Source: Callipepla californica brunnescens
Lineage: Eukaryota > Chordata > Aves > Galliformes > Odontophoridae
Length of the DNA stretch: 64,000 nt
Direction of reading: 5' to 3'
NCBI GenBank assembly: GCA_023055505.1
Contig: JALIRH010000112.1
Coordinates: 62,001 to 126,000, forward strand
This document shows, in pieces, positions 1 to 13,439 of the stretch. The position numbers and the translations under genes were made by a program. Positions within the stretch are counted from its first letter, which is position 1, and every line of letters begins with the position of its first letter. Under the pieces are notes generated by a model. It was not told the origin of the DNA, did no database searches, and was given only the letters and a program-made list of their open reading frames with translations.

Positions 1-3000
1 AACCCTACCCCTTAAACCTAACCCTAACCCTACCCTAAACTTTACCCTAACCCTAAACCTTACTTAACCATAACCCTACCCTAACACTAACCCTAACCCT
101 ACCGTAAACCCTAACCCTTACCCTTACCCTAACCCTACCCTAATCCTAACCCCTAACCCCAACCCCTAAGCCCTTATCCTGCCCCTAACCCTTACCCCAC
201 CCTAACCCTAAACCCAACCCTACCCTAGCCCTAAACCTACCCAGCCCTAACCCCTAACCTTAACCCTAACCACTAACCCAAACCCTACCCTAACCCTAAC
301 CCTACCCTAACCCTACCCTAACTCTAACCCTAACGCTTACCATAACCCTAACCCTAAACCTTACCCTAACACTAACCCTACCCTAACCCTAACCCTGACA
401 CTGACTCTAACCCCTAACCCTAACCCTTACCGTAACCTCTAATCCAAACCTAACCCTAACCCTACCCTTACCTTAACCCTACCCATACCCCTACCCTTAC
501 CCCTACCCCTACCCTAACCCCTAACCCTTACCCTAACCATACTATAAGCCTAACCCTGACCCTAACACTGACTCTAACCCTAACCCTTACCCTAACCCTT
601 ACCTTTCCCTAACTCTTACCCTAACCCTTACCATAAACCTAATCCTAACCCCTACCCTAACATTAACCCTACACTAACCCTGACCCAAACACCTAACCCT
701 AACCTAACACTAGCCCTACCCTAACCCTAACCCCAACCCTATCCTTAACCCTAACCCTAACTCCTAACCCTACTCTAACCCTAAACCTTAACCTAACCGT
801 AACCCCTGACCATACCCTAACCCCTAACCCTAACCCTACCCATACCCCTAACCCTACACTAACCCAACCCCTAACCCCTAACCCTAGCCCTACCCTAACG
901 CCTAAACCTAACCCTAACCCTAAACCTTAACCCTACCCTAACCCTACCCTAAACCTAACCCTAACCTTAAACCCTAACCCTAACCCACCAGATCCCTAAC
1001 CCTAACTCTAACCCTAACCCTACTGATTCCTTACCCTAACCCTACCCTAACTCTAACCTAACCCTAACCCTATTCCTAACCCCAACTTTAACCCTACCCT
1101 AACCCTAACCCTTATCCTAACCGTAACCCCTGACTCTACCCTAACCCCTAACCCTAACCCTTACAGTAACCCCTAACCCTACCCTAACCCTAACCCCTAA
1201 CCTTAACCCCTAACCCTAACCCTACACTAACCCTAATCTAAACTAACCCTAACCCTATTGATGGACCCAAAACCTAACCCTAACCCTACACTAACCATAA
1301 CACTTAACCTAACCGTACCCTAACCCTAACCCTGACCCTAACCCTGACTCAAACCCTACCCTTAACCCTGACCCTAACCCTACCCTAACCCTTACCTAAC
1401 CCTAACCCTACCCTAACCCTAACACTACCCTAACATTTACCCTAACCCCTAACCCTTACCTAACCATAACCCTAACACTAAAACTAACCCTACTCTAACC
1501 CCTAACCCTACCCTAACCCTTACCCTAACACTAACCCTAAACCTACCCTAACCGTGACCCTAACCCCTAACCCCAACCCCAAAGCCCTAACCCTAACCCT
1601 GCCCCTAACCCCAACCCAACCCTAACCCTAACCCCAACCCTACCCTAACCCTAACACTAACCCCTAACCCTACCCTAGCCCTAACTCCTAACCCCTAATT
1701 TTAACCCTAACACTAACCCTAGCCCTACCCTAACCCTACCCCTACCCCTTACACTAACCATACCCTAACCCTAAAACTGACCCTACACCATCCCTGACCC
1801 TAACCCTAACCCTTACCCTAACCCTTACCTATCCCAAAGCCTACTCTAACCCTTAACCCTAACCCTTACCCATACCCCTACCCCTAACCCCTAAATCTAG
1901 CCCTACCCTAAGCCTAACCCTACCCTATCCCTAACCCTTACCCTAACCCTTACCTATCCCTAACCCTACCCTAACCCTAACCATACCCCTATCCCTAACC
2001 CCTACATCTAGCCCTACCCTAACCCTAACCCTACCCTATCCCTAACCCTAACCCTTACCCTAACCCTTACCTATCCCTAACCCTACCCTAACCCTACCCC
2101 TAACCCTACCCTAACCCTGACTCAAACCCTACCCTTAACCGTGACCCTGACCCTAACCCTACCCTAACCCTTACCTACCCCTAACCCATAACCCTAACCC
2201 TAACCCTACCCTAACATTTACCCTAACCCTTACCTAACCATAACCCTAACACTAACCCTAAACCTAACCTAACCCTACCCTAACCGTGACCCTAACCCCT
2301 ATCCCCAACCCGTAAGCCCAAACCCTAACCCTGTCCCTAACCCCAACCCTACCCTAACCCTAACCACAACCCTACCCTAACCCTAAACCTAACACTAACC
2401 CCTAACCCTACCCTAGCCCTAATCCCTAACCCATACCCTACCCTAACACTACCCTACCCTTACCCTAAACCTACTCTAACTCTACCCTTACCCTAACCCT
2501 ACCCTAAACCTAACTATAACCCTACCCTAACTCTAACCCTAACCCTAACTCTTACCCTATCCCTAACCCTAACCCCTAACCCTGACACTGACACTAACCA
2601 CTAAACCTAACCCTTACCGTAAATTCTAATCCAACCCTAACCCTAACCCTACCCTAACCCTACCCATACCCCTACCCCTACCCCTAACCTAACCCTAACA
2701 CTACCCTAACCCTAACCCCTAACCCTAACCCCTAACCGTAGCCCTACCCTAACCCTACCCCTCACCCTAACCCTAACACTACCCTAACCCTAACCCCTAA
2801 CCCTAACCGTAGCCCTACCCTAACCCTACCCCTCACCCTAACCCTATCCCTTACCCTAACCCTTACCTATCCCTAACCCTAACCCTAAACCTTAACCCTA
2901 CCCTAACCCTACCCTAAACCTAACCCTAACCTTAAACCCTAACCCCAACCCACCAGATCCCTAACCCTAACTCTAACCCTAACCCTACTGATTCCTTACC

Positions 3001-6000
3001 ATAACCCTACCCTAACCCTAACCCTACCCTAAACTTAACCCCTAACCCTAACCCTTACCCTAACCCTAACATTGACCCTATCCCTGACCCTAACCCCTAA
3101 CCCTAACCCTTACCGTAACTCCTAACCCTAAACCCTAACCCTAACACTAACCCTGACTCAAACCCAACCCTTAACCCTGACCCTTACCCTACCCTAACCC
3201 TCACTCAAACCCTACCCTTAACCCTGACCCTGACCCTAACCCTACCCTAACACTTACCTATCTCTAACCCTACCCTAACCCTAACCCTAACCCTACCCTA
3301 ACCCTACCCTAACCCTCCAATCTAACCCTAATTCTACTCTAACCCTAAACCCTAACCCTAACCCTACCCTAACCCTAAACCCTAATCCTACCATAACCCT
3401 ATTGATGGACCCTAATTCTACCTTAACCCTAACCCCTAACCCTAACACTAACCCTACACTAACCCTAATCTAAACTAACCCTAACCCTATTGATGGACCC
3501 AAAACCTAACCCTAACCCTACCCTAACCATAACACTTAACCTAACCGTACCCTAGCCCTAACCCTGACCCTAACCCTGACTCAAACCCTACCCTTAACCC
3601 TGACCCTAACCCTACCCTAACCCTTACCTAACCCTAACCCTACCCTAACCCTAACATTTACCCTAACCCCTAACCCTTACCCTAACCCTTACCTAACCAT
3701 AACCCTAACACTAAAACTAACCCTACTCTAACCCCTAACCCTACCCTAACCCTTACCCTAACACTAACCCTAACCCTACCCTAACCGTGACCCTAAACCC
3801 TAACCCCAACCCCTAAGCCCTAACCCTAACCCTGCCCTAACCCTAAACCCAACCCTACCCTAACCCTAACCCTGCCCATAACCCTAATACTAACCCCTAA
3901 CCCTACCCTAGCCCTAACTTCTAACCCCTAATTTTAACCCTAACACTAACCCTAGCCCTACCCTAACCCTAACCCTTACACTAACCATACCCTAACCCTA
4001 ACACTGACCCTACCCCCATCCCTGACCCTAACCCTAACCCTTACCCTAACCCTTACCTATCCCTAACCCTACCCTAACCCTTACCCATACCCCTACCCCT
4101 AACCCCTAAATCTAGCCCTACCCTAAGCCTAACCCTACTCTATCCCTGACCCTAACCCTAACCCTTACCTATCCCTAACCCTACCCTAACACTAAACCTA
4201 ACCCTGCCCTAACCCTTACCATAACCCTAACCCTAACCCTAGCCCTACCCTAACCCTACCCTTACCCTAACCTTAACCCTAACCCTGCCCTAACCCTTAC
4301 CATAACCCTAACCCTAACCCTAGCCCTACCCTAACCCTACCCTAACCCCAACACTATCCCTAACCCTACCCTTACCCTAACCTTAACCCTAACCCCTAAC
4401 CCTACCCTAACCCTTATCCTAACATTAACCCCTGACGCTACCCTAAACCGTTACCCTAACCCTACCCTAACCCTAACCCAACCCTAACCCTACCCTAACC
4501 CTTACCCTAAACCAAACCCTACCCTAACTCTAACCCTAACACTTAACCTGACCCTAACCCCTAACCCTAACCCTTAACGTAACCCCTAACCCTACCCTAA
4601 CCCTAACCCCTAATCTTAACCCCTAACCCTAAACCCTAACCCTAACACTAACCCTACACTAACCCTAATCTAAACTAACCCTAACCCTATTGATGGACCC
4701 AAAACCTACCCCTAACCCTACCCTAACCATAACACTTACCCTAACCGTACCCTAACCCTAACCCTACCCTAACCCTCACCCTAACACTACCCTAACACTA
4801 CCCTAACATTTACCCTAACCCCTAACCCTTACCCTAACCCTTACCTGACCATAACCCTAACACTAAACCTAACCCTAACCCTAACCCTTAACCCCAACCC
4901 CTAAGCCCTAACCCTAACTCCTAAGCCCTAACCCCACCCTAACCCTAACCCTGCCCCTAACACCTAACCCTACCCTAGCCCTAACCCCTAATTTTAACCC
5001 TAAACCCTAACCCTAACCCTACCCTAACCCTAACCCTGCCCCTTACCCTAACCATACCCTAACCCTAACACTGACCCTACCCCTATCCCTGACCCTAACC
5101 CTTACTCTAACCCTTACCTATCCCTAACCCTACCCTAACCCTTAACCCGAACCCTACCCTAACCCTTACCCTAACCCCTAACCCTAACCCTACACTAACC
5201 CTCAAATCTAACCCTAATTCTACCCTAACCCTAACCCCTAACCCTACCCTAACCCTAACCCTGACTCAAACCCTACCCTTAACCCCGACCCTAACCCTAC
5301 CCTAACCCTTACCCTAACACTACCCTAACATTTACCCTAACCTTTAAACCTTACCTAACCATAACACTAATACTAAAACTAACCCCACCCTAACCCCTAA
5401 CCCTACCCTAACCCTTTCCCTAACACTAACCCTAACCCTGCACTAACCGTGACCCTAACCCCCAACCCCAACCCCTAAGCCCTAACCCTAACCCTGCCCC
5501 TAACCCCAACCCTACCCTAACCCTAACCCTGCCCCTAACCCTCACACTAACCCCTAACCCTACCCTAGCCCTAACCCCTAACCACTAATTTTAACCCTAA
5601 CCCTTAACCCTAGCCCTACCCTAACCCTGCCCTAACCCTAACCATACCCTAACCCTAACACTGACCCTAACCCTATCCCTGACCCTAACCCTTACCTATC
5701 CCTAACCCTACCCTAACCCTTAACCCTAACCCTACTCTAACACTTACCCTAACCCCTAACCCTAACCCTATCCCTTACCTAACCCTATCCCTACACTAAC
5801 CCTCAAATCTAACCCTAATTCTACCCTAACCCTAACCCCACCCTAAACCTAACCCTGACTCAAACCCTACCCTTAACCCTGACTTTAACCCTACCCTAAC
5901 CCTTACCTAACCCTTACCCTACCCTAACCCTAACACTACCCTAACATTTACCCTAACCCCTAACCCTTACCTAACCATAACACTAACACTAAAACTAACC

Positions 6001-7715
6001 CTACCCTAACCCCTAACCCTACCCTAACCCTTACCCTAACACTAACCCTAACCCTGCACTAACCGTGACCCTAACCCCTAACCCCAACCCCTAAGCCCTA
6101 ACCCTAACCCTGCCCCTAACCCCAACCCTACCCTAACCCTAACCCTGCCCCTAACCCTCACACTAACCCCTAACCCTACCCTAGCCCTAACCCCTAACCC
6201 CTAATTTTAACCCTAACCCTTAACCCTAGCCCTACCCTAACCCTGCCCTAACCCTAACCATACCCTAACCCTAACACTGACCCTAACCCTATCCCTGACC
6301 CTAACCCTTACCTATCCCTAACCCTACCCTAACCCTACCCTAACACCTAACCCTAACCCTAACCCTATCCCTTACCTAACCCTAACCCTACACTAACCCT
6401 CAAATCTAACCCTAATTCTACCCTAACACTAACCCCTAACCCTACCCTAACCCTAACCCTACCCTACCCCTGACTCAAACCCTACCCTTAACCCTCCTTA
6501 ACCCTACCCTAACCCTTACCTAACCCTAACCCTACCCTAACCCTTAACCCTAACCCTACCCTAACATTTACCCTAACCCCTAACCATAACCCTAACACTA
6601 ACCCTAACCCTAACCTTACCCTGCCCTAACCATGACCCTAACCCCTAACCCCAACCCATAAGCCCTAACCCCAAACCCTTACCTAACCCAAACCCTACCC
6701 TAATCCTAACCCTAACCCTGCCCCTAACCCTAACACAAACCCCTAACCCTACCCTAGCCCTACCCTAGACCTAACCCTACCCTAGCCCTAACCCTAACCT
6801 TACCCTAAACCTACCCTAACCCTACCCTTACCCTAACTCTAACCCTAACACTAACCCTACCCTAACTCTTACCCTATCCCTAACGCTAAGCCCTAACCCT
6901 GACACTGACCCTAACTCCTAACCCTAACCCTTACCGAAAATTCTAATCCAACCCTAACCCTAACCCTACCCTAACCCTACCCATACCCCTACCCCTACAC
7001 TAACCCTTACCCTAACCCTTACCTATCCCTAACCCTAGCCCTACCCTAACCCTAACCCTTACCCTATCCCTAACCCTAACCCTTACCCTAACCCTTACCT
7101 ATCTCTAACCCTACCCTAACCCTTAACCCTAACCCTTAACCCTAACCCTACCCTAACCCTCCAATCTAACCCTAATTCTACTCTAACCCTAACCCTACCC
7201 TAACCCTAAACCCTAACCCTACCATAACCCTATTGATGGACCCTAGTTCTACCCTAACCCTAACCCCTAACCCTAACCCCTAACCCTAACACCTAACCCT
7301 TTGCTAACCCTATTGATGGACCCTAACTGTAACACTAACCCTACCCGTAATCCTACCCCTAACCCTTACCCAACCCTAACCCTAACCCTTACCCTACCCT
7401 AACCCTAACCCTTACCCTAAACCTAACCCTACCCTAATTCTAACCCTAACCCTGACCCTATCCCTAAACCTAACCCCTGACCCTAACCCCTAACCTTAAC
7501 CCCTAACCCTAACCCTACCCTTACCCTAACCCTACACCCTAACCCTAAACCCTACCCTAACCTAACCCTAACCCTACCCTAACCCTAAAACCCTAACCCT
7601 ACCTCACACCCTACCCTTTAACCCTGACCCTAATACTTACCCTAACCATTATCTAACCCTAACCCTACCCCATCCCTACCCTACCCCTTAAACCTAACCC
7701 TAACCCTACCCTAAC
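1..7715. repeat. Degenerate CCCTAA telomere-like array
   Basis: Nearly the whole stretch is CCCTAA with variants (CCCTA, CCCCTAA, CCCTTA, ACCCTG, CCGTAA). Perfect runs are short, so this is old or subtelomeric telomere-like DNA rather than a fresh telomere. The C-rich strand is the plus strand, the polarity expected at a left chromosome end. Landmark phrases recur at long range: CTATTGATGGACC near 1254, 3410, 3487, 4687, 7229 and 7311, and CACCAGATCC at 986 and 2951. The array therefore grew partly by duplication of blocks of one to two kilobases. No gene is visible. Confidence 0.95.
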
Positions 7716-8693
7716 GGTGTCAGAATGTGACAGTCACAATATCAAAGTATCACAATGTCAGAATGTCAGTGTCACAAGGTTAGAATTTCACAATGCCAAA
7801 ATATCACAATGTGAGAATCTAAAAATGTCACAGTGTCAGAATGTCACAATGCAAAAATGAAAGACTGTCACAATACCAGAAGGTAAAAATTTCACAGTCA
7901 GAATATTACAGTGTCACAATGTCAGAAGGTCGCATTTTCAGAATGTCAGTACGTGAGGATGTCAGAACGTCACAATGTCACAAAGTGAGAATATGAGAAT
8001 GTCAGAATAACAGAATGTCAGAATGTGAGAACGAAATGATGTCAGAATGTGATTATGTGAGAATGTCCGAATTTCAGAATGTCAGAATGTCACAACGTCA
8101 GAATGCAAGAATATCAGAATGTCCTAAGTTGAGAATGTCACAATGTATCTGAATAGAAGAATGTAACATTGGCACAATCTCAGAATGTAACAAAGACATC
8201 ACATCATAATGTCAGAATGTCAGAATTTCACAACTTCACAATGTCACAATGAGAGAATTTCAGAACGCAGCAATGTAACAATATGAGAATGTCACAATAT
8301 CAGATTGTCAGAATGTCAGAATGACAAAATGTGAGAATATCACAATATCACTATGCCAGATTCCCAAAATGCCACGATGTCACAATCTCAGAATGTCAGA
8401 ATCACAGAATTTGACACTGCGAGAATATCACAAAGTCACAAAGCCACAATGTCATAATATCACAATATCACAATGTCAGAATGTCACTATGGCAGATTGT
8501 CAGAATGCCAGAACATCAGAAGGTGAGAATATAAGAATGTCAGAATGTCACAATGTCACAATGAGAGAATATTAGAATGTCACAATGTCAACATGTCAGA
8601 ATGTGAGAAAGGGAGAATGTCATGATGTCAGAATGTCTTAATGTCAGAATGTCAAATCGTCACAACCTCCCAATTAAAATTCAGGGAATATGA
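7716..8693. repeat. Octamer satellite, part 1
   Basis: The sequence reads in 8-bp steps close to GTCAGAAT, GTCACAAT, GTGAGAAT and ATCACAAT. The boundary with the telomere-like array is abrupt at about 7715. Because 8 and 3 are coprime, 24 bp encode an 8-residue repeat, which produces stop-free stretches such as 8321-8575. These have no coding features beyond the repeat. Confidence 0.9.
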
Positions 8694-8698
8694 CTGTG
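8694..8698. repeat. Left 5-bp target-site duplication (CTGTG)
   Basis: CTGTG immediately precedes the TG start of the LTR-like element and recurs at 9616-9620 after its CA end. Confidence 0.7.
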
Positions 8699-9615
8699 TG
8701 TGAAAGACAGCAACTGTTTTTGACTTTTGTTGTCTCAAAGCTTGCTTCATGAGGTCTTTCTGGCTAGAAGACTCTAATTGACAACTGCTTGGAGAAGCTG
8801 ATCATCACAAAGGACAATAATACTTGTATGGCACCGAAAGTACTACTCCTGTTGATTTATCTGTTGGGCCAGATGTGTTGGGTGGGCACAAATCAAACTA
8901 ATGCCAGAACACGGAGGCAGCTAAAGAAAGCAGGATAGACACCCTGTTGTCCCTACAAGACAAGCCTCTCTTAAAACAAAACACCCACATGAATGGTGAG
9001 GAGCTTTTCTCCTTCAAGGTTTGAAAATTTAAAGCAAAACTGACCTTTAGGTTTAATCCCCTCGATAACCAGAGTCTGGAACGTGATGAATATGCATGTG
9101 CTATACCTTTAAATAGCTATTCATTTCTCTCTTACGTGCGCATGTTTGGTGAAGCAATCCCCCATGTACCCAGCGCGCCGCTTGACAGAACTCATTGGTG
9201 TGTCGAGTTGCTCAGTTGGTTTTCTCGACACCACTAAACCAAAGACTTTGAAGAAGAGACTTTCCTGAGGGAAAAACCTCTTTGGAAGAACCCCCCTGCA
9301 CAGCGCCTGCTTGCTGCAAAACTTCCCGGCTTTCTCCCATCCCCCGCGGAGACCAGACGAATTCCTGAGACCAACGGACTACGGACCTCGCCAGATCCAC
9401 GGTGCTGATGCTCTCTCTTTCTTGCTTTCTGCCAAGTCTCTTCGCTTTTCATCTCTTTTCTATCACCCATCTTCCCTTCCCCATATCCCTAAAAAACTAC
9501 TTATTGTAATAAACTGGTTGGGCTAAAATTTGAACCATTGCCTTTTAATCTCACCATCGGGTATACACATACATATAAAGAACCTCATCTCCCTCCTTTA
9601 TTTTGGAGCGTGACA
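8699..9615 (+). mobile_element. Solo LTR (endogenous retrovirus), 917 bp
   Basis: A non-repetitive block interrupts the octamer satellite. It starts TGTGAAAGAC and ends GCGTGACA, giving TG...CA ends with a short inverted match (TGT/ACA), and CTGTG is duplicated on both sides. A TATA-like TTTAAATAG lies at 9108-9116 and an AATAAA signal at 9508-9513, about 100 bp before the 3' end, which fits a plus-strand U3-R-U5 order. No primer binding site or viral gene follows, so this is a solo LTR left by recombination. Small ORFs inside it (for example 9311-9526) look incidental. The family is not identified; a 5-bp duplication fits several ERV classes. Confidence 0.75.
9508..9513 (+). promoter_or_regulatory. 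Polyadenylation signal AATAAA in solo LTR
   Basis: A canonical hexamer lies about 100 bp before the LTR end, where an R-region poly(A) signal would be expected. It is followed by a GT-rich stretch (ACTGGTTGGG). Confidence 0.6.
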
Positions 9616-10783
9616 CTGTGTCAAAACGTCACAATGAGAGAATATGAAAAAGTGAGAACATCACAATGACCGAATGTCAGAATGTCGCAATTAGAAAATC
9701 GGGGAATATCAAAATGTCACAACGTCACAATGAGAGATAATAACACCAAGTGAATGACAATGTCACAGTGTCACAATGAGAGGATCTCAGAATGTCAGAA
9801 CTTCAAAATGTCAAAATGTCACAAAGTCCAAATATCACAATGACAGAATGTCAGAATGACAGATTCCCACAGTTTCAGAATGTCAGAATGTGGTAATGAG
9901 AGAAAGTCAAAATATCGGAATGTCAGAATGTCACAAGGAGAGAATGTCAGAGTGTCACAATGCTATAATGTCAAAATGTCAGAACATCAGAAGGTCAGAA
10001 TATCACAATGTCACAACGAGAGAACCTCAAAATGTCACCAAGAGAGACTGTCAAACTATCAGAATGTGAGAATGAGTGAATGTCACAATGAGAGATGGCC
10101 ACAATTTTAGAATGCCAGATTGTGAGAATGTCAGAATGTGAAAACGCCAGAATGGGAGTGAGTGAATGTCACAACATCAAAATGTCATAACGTCAGAATG
10201 AACCAATGTGAGAGTGCCTGAATGTCACAGTATGAGAACGTCACAATATCACAAATCTCAGAATTTCAGTGTCAGAATGAGAGAATGTCACAATGCCACA
10301 ATGAGAGAATGTCGCAATTACAGATTATTGATATATCAGAATGTCAGAATACGAGAAAGTGAGAATGTCCCAATGTCAGAATATCAGAATGAGGGAAAGA
10401 GAGAATGTCATGATGTCAGAATGTCAAATTGTCACAAAGTCACAATATCACAATGAGAGAATATCAGAAAGTGAGAATATGCCAATGAATGAATGACACA
10501 TTGTGAGAATGTCAGAATGTCAGAACGTCAGAATATCAGAATTACAAAATCAGGGAATATCACTGTGTCACAATGTCACAAAGAGAGAATATGAAAAAGT
10601 GAGAATATCACAACGACCGAATGTCAGAACGTGACAATGTCACAATGTCAGAATGAGGGAAAGAGAGAATGTCATGAAGTCAGAATGTCAACTTGTCACA
10701 ATGCCACAATAGCACAGTAAGAGAATATCAGAAAGTGAGAATTATGACAGTGACTGAATGTCACGATGTGAGAAAGTCAGAAT
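9616..10783. repeat. Octamer satellite, part 2
   Basis: This continues the 8-bp satellite after the LTR and opens with the right target-site duplication (9616-9620). The sequence around 10550-10600 closely resembles the two flanks of the LTR joined together, so it acts as a paralogous empty site. The stop-free stretches 9856-10110 and 10208-10456 are by-products of the repeat. Confidence 0.9.
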
Positions 10784-10788
10784 ATTAG

Positions 10789-11121
10789 TATAGGGCAAAT
10801 AACCCCCAAAAAAGCACTCCATGGAAATTGTGCGAAAGGCGGTATATTTTAGGTAGGCTTAAGAAAATGGTATACAAACAAGAAGAAAAGAGAGGAGCTC
10901 ACCTTGATGATGGTCGAGGCTCGCTAATAACTCCAAAAGGGAGGGATCTCTAACAAGAGAACCTTCCCTGCTGGAGGTCAGCCCTTAAATGGGGTCTTGG
11001 CAGAGGTGGAGTCAAACTCCACCCCTTCCAATCACACTCACTTGTGCCCCTGCAGCTGACTCAGGGCTTGCCTCAGGTGATCAATCAGTGGTTCAGGCCA
11101 TGATTCAACAGTTCCCATACA
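10789..11121 (-). mobile_element. Putative solo LTR, 333 bp, minus orientation
   Basis: A unique 333-bp block interrupts the octamer satellite and is flanked by ATTAG at 10784-10788 and 11122-11126. Read on the minus strand it begins TGTATGGG and ends GCCCTATA; the 5' end is canonical TG but the 3' end is not a clean CA. It has no coding capacity and no poly-A or poly-T tail, which argues against a LINE or SINE. A short LTR of an unidentified retroviral family is the best explanation. I see no clear AATAAA, so another kind of transposon is possible. Confidence 0.55.
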
Positions 11122-13430
11122 ATTAGAATGTCAGAATGTCACCATGAGAGTATCTCAGAATGTCACAATGTCAGAATGTCACAACGATAGAATGTCAAAA
11201 TGGCAGCATGTGTCTGTGAGAGAATGTCACAATGACAGAATAGAAATATGTCAGAATATAGCAATGACAGAATGTTAGAATGCAACAATGTCAACATGTC
11301 AGAATGGGAGAAAGTGAGAATGTCATGATGTCAGAGTGTCTTAATGTCAGAATGTCAAATCTTCACTGTGTCACAACTACAAGATTAGGGAATATGACTG
11401 TGTCAGAAAGTCACAATAAGAGGAGATGAAAAAGAGAGAATATCACAATGACCGAGTGTCACAATGTAAGAAAGTGAGAATGTGAGAATGTCAAAATGTC
11501 AGAATGACAGAATATCACTATGTCACAATGTCGCAATGTCTCAAGGTCAGAATATCAATATGTAACAGTGTAAGAACGTCACAAATACCACAATGGGAGA
11601 ATGACAGATTGTCACGATTACAGAATTTCAGAATGTGAAAATATCAGAATGTCACAATGTCAGATTCTGAGAATGTCACAATGACAGAATGTCAGAATGA
11701 AAGATTTTCCAAATTCCAGAATGTCACTATGTCACAACGTCAGAATGACGCATTGTCAAAATGCTAGAATGTCACAATGTCACAAGGTGAGAACATCACA
11801 ATGGCAGATTGTCATAATGCCAGAACATCAGAAGGTGAGAATATTAGAATGCCACAATGTCACAATGTCACCATGAGAGTATCTCAGAATGTCACAACGT
11901 CAAAATGTCAGAATGAGGGAAAGAGAGAATGTCATGATGTCAGAATGTCTTAACGTCAGAATGTCAAATTGTCACAACGTCACAATATCACAATGAGAGA
12001 ATATCAGAAAGTGAGAATATGACAATGACCGAATGACACATTGTGAGAATGTCAGAATGCCAGAATGTCAGAATGTCAGAATGTCAAAATGTGTGAATGT
12101 CTGAATGTCACCATGAGAGAGAGTCAGAGTTTTACAATGTCACAATGTGAGAATGTCTGAACGTCAGAATGAGGGAGAGTTAGAATTTCAGAATGTCACA
12201 GTGTCACAATGTCATCATGTCACAATATCAGAATGTTGCATTGTCACAATGTGAGAATGACAGGTTGTCACAATTCCAGAATTTCAGAATGTCAACATGT
12301 CTGAATGTCACAATGTCACAATTTCACTATGTCACAACGCTAGAATGTCATAATATCAGAAAGTGAGAATATCACAATGGCAGATTGTCATAATGCCAGA
12401 ACTTCAGAAGGTGAGAATATTAGAATGTCACAATGTCACAATGTTACAATGTGAGTATCTCAGAATGTCACAATGCCAGAATATCAGAATGGCAGAATAT
12501 GAGAAAGTGAGAATGTCACAATGTCAAAATGTCAGAATGAGAGAAAGAGAGAATCTCATGATGTCGGAATGTCTTAATGTCAGAATGTCAAATTGTCACA
12601 ACGTCACGATATCACAATGAGAGAATATCAGAAAGTGAGAATATGACAATGACCGAATGACACAATGTGAGAACGTTAGAATGTGAGAATGTCAGAATTG
12701 GAGAATGTCACAGAGTCACAATGACAGATTGCCACAATTTCAGAATGTCAGTGTATCACAATGCCACAAAGTCACAATATCAGTATGTCATGAAGATAGA
12801 ATGTCACAATGACAACATATGACTGTGACAGAACGTCACAGTGTCAGATTATAAATATGGCCGAAAATCACAATGAGAGAATGTTAGAATGTCACAATGT
12901 TAACATGTCAGAACGTGAGAAAGTGAGAATGCCACAATGCCACGATGTGAGAATCTCACAATGTCACAATGAGAGAGAGTCAGAATTTCACAGTATCAGA
13001 ATTTTGCATTGTCACAATGTGAGAATGACAGATTGTCACATTTCCAGAATTTCAGAATGTCACAATTCCAGAATTTCAGAATGTCCAAATATCTGAATGT
13101 CACAATAGCAGAATGTGAGAGTATCACAATGACAGAATGTCAGAATGACAGGTTGTCACAATTCCAGAATGTCACTATGTCACAATGCTAGAATGTCAGA
13201 ATGTCAGAATGTGAAAATAGCACAAGGGCAGGTTGTCATAATGCCAGAACTTCAGAATGTGAGAATATTAGAATGTCATAATGTCAGAATGGGAGAATGT
13301 CACAATGGCAGGTTGTCATAATTCCAGAAGTTCAGAATGGGAGAATATTAGAATGTAACAATGTTGCAATGTGACAATGAGAGTATCTCAGAATGTCACA
13401 ATGTCAGAATGTCAGAATGCCAGAATAAGA
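11122..13430. repeat. Octamer satellite, part 3
   Basis: This is the same 8-bp satellite. A longer phrase (GTCATGATGTCAGA.TGTCTTAA) recurs near 11318, 11931 and 12555, about 615-625 bp apart, and also near 8619, so a higher-order unit is superimposed. It grades into the 11-bp satellite at about 13430-13450 through an A/G-rich junction. Confidence 0.9.
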
Positions 13431-13439
13431 GAAAAGAAA

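Noticed and set aside
1..7715. An intact functional telomere
   Set aside because: Perfect CCCTAA runs are short and variants are dense. It is better described as subtelomeric telomere-like DNA.
9212..9526. Coding ORFs inside the solo LTR
   Set aside because: Overlapping short ORFs lie on both strands of an LTR, with no recognisable product.
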